Position numbers and translations under genes: made by a program
In this document: positions 13,930-13,939 of the stretch, piece after piece
How positions within the stretch are numbered: the stretch's first letter is position 1
Layout: each line of letters begins with the position of its first letter
Assembly (NCBI GenBank): GCA_002507205.1
Contig: DAZF01000083.1
Coordinates: 27,808 to 41,746, forward strand
Reading direction: 5' to 3'
Source of the DNA: Methanolobus sp. UBA32
Lineage (GTDB): Archaea > Halobacteriota > Methanosarcinia > Methanosarcinales > Methanosarcinaceae
Length of the DNA: 13,939 nucleotides
The notes under the pieces: generated by a model
The model's database searches: none
What the model was told of the DNA's origin: nothing
What the model saw: the letters and a program-made list of their open reading frames with translations, nothing else

Positions 13930-13939
13930 TATATATACG

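Overview
The window looks like chromosomal DNA from a methanogenic archaeon of the Methanosarcinales, most likely a methylotrophic Methanosarcinaceae member close to Methanolobus, Methanococcoides or Methanohalophilus. The genus is inference from protein style. The archaeal affiliation rests on an archaeal-type DnaG, an archaeosine synthase (ArcS), a UPF0058 protein, a secreted protein with a PGF-type archaeosortase tail, TATA-box promoters and several near-leaderless starts. I found no mobile element, CRISPR array, rRNA or tRNA.

Layout. 1-199 (-) is the start of a flavin disulfide oxidoreductase that runs off the left edge. 200-823 is AT-rich and apparently non-coding, with several short perfect palindromes. 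824-2218 (+) is dnaG, followed by a strong terminator. 2488-2772 (+) is a UPF0058 protein whose stop overlaps the stop of a convergent pair: arcS (5154-3310, -) followed by rimI (3287-2769, -). A compact divergent promoter separates arcS from a two-gene (+) operon, a GlcD-like FAD dehydrogenase and a Fe-S/CCG-domain partner (5240-7683). Tandem hairpins at 7712-7751 separate that operon from a convergent secreted protein (8584-7742, -). Next comes a three-gene (-) operon, tatD > metallo-beta-lactamase > YgiQ radical SAM (11960-8675). The last gene is a 2-isopropylmalate/citramalate synthase (-, about 13657-12094), whose 5' end is broken by an apparent 1-nt frameshift in a five-base homopolymer. 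The right edge (about 13785-13929, +) holds a promoter-led, hairpin-rich segment that may be an untranslated leader or a small RNA.

How the genes work together. Most are core functions: primase/exosome (DnaG), tRNA modification (ArcS), N-terminal acetylation (RimI), branched-chain amino acid synthesis (LeuA/CimA) and 2-hydroxyacid oxidation by a flavin plus Fe-S pair. I see no convincing undescribed multigene system. The points most worth a second look are the leuA 5' frameshift, the structured segment at the right edge, the pentapeptide repeats in the DnaG linker, and the operator-like inverted repeats at dnaG, the UPF0058 gene and the secreted-protein gene.
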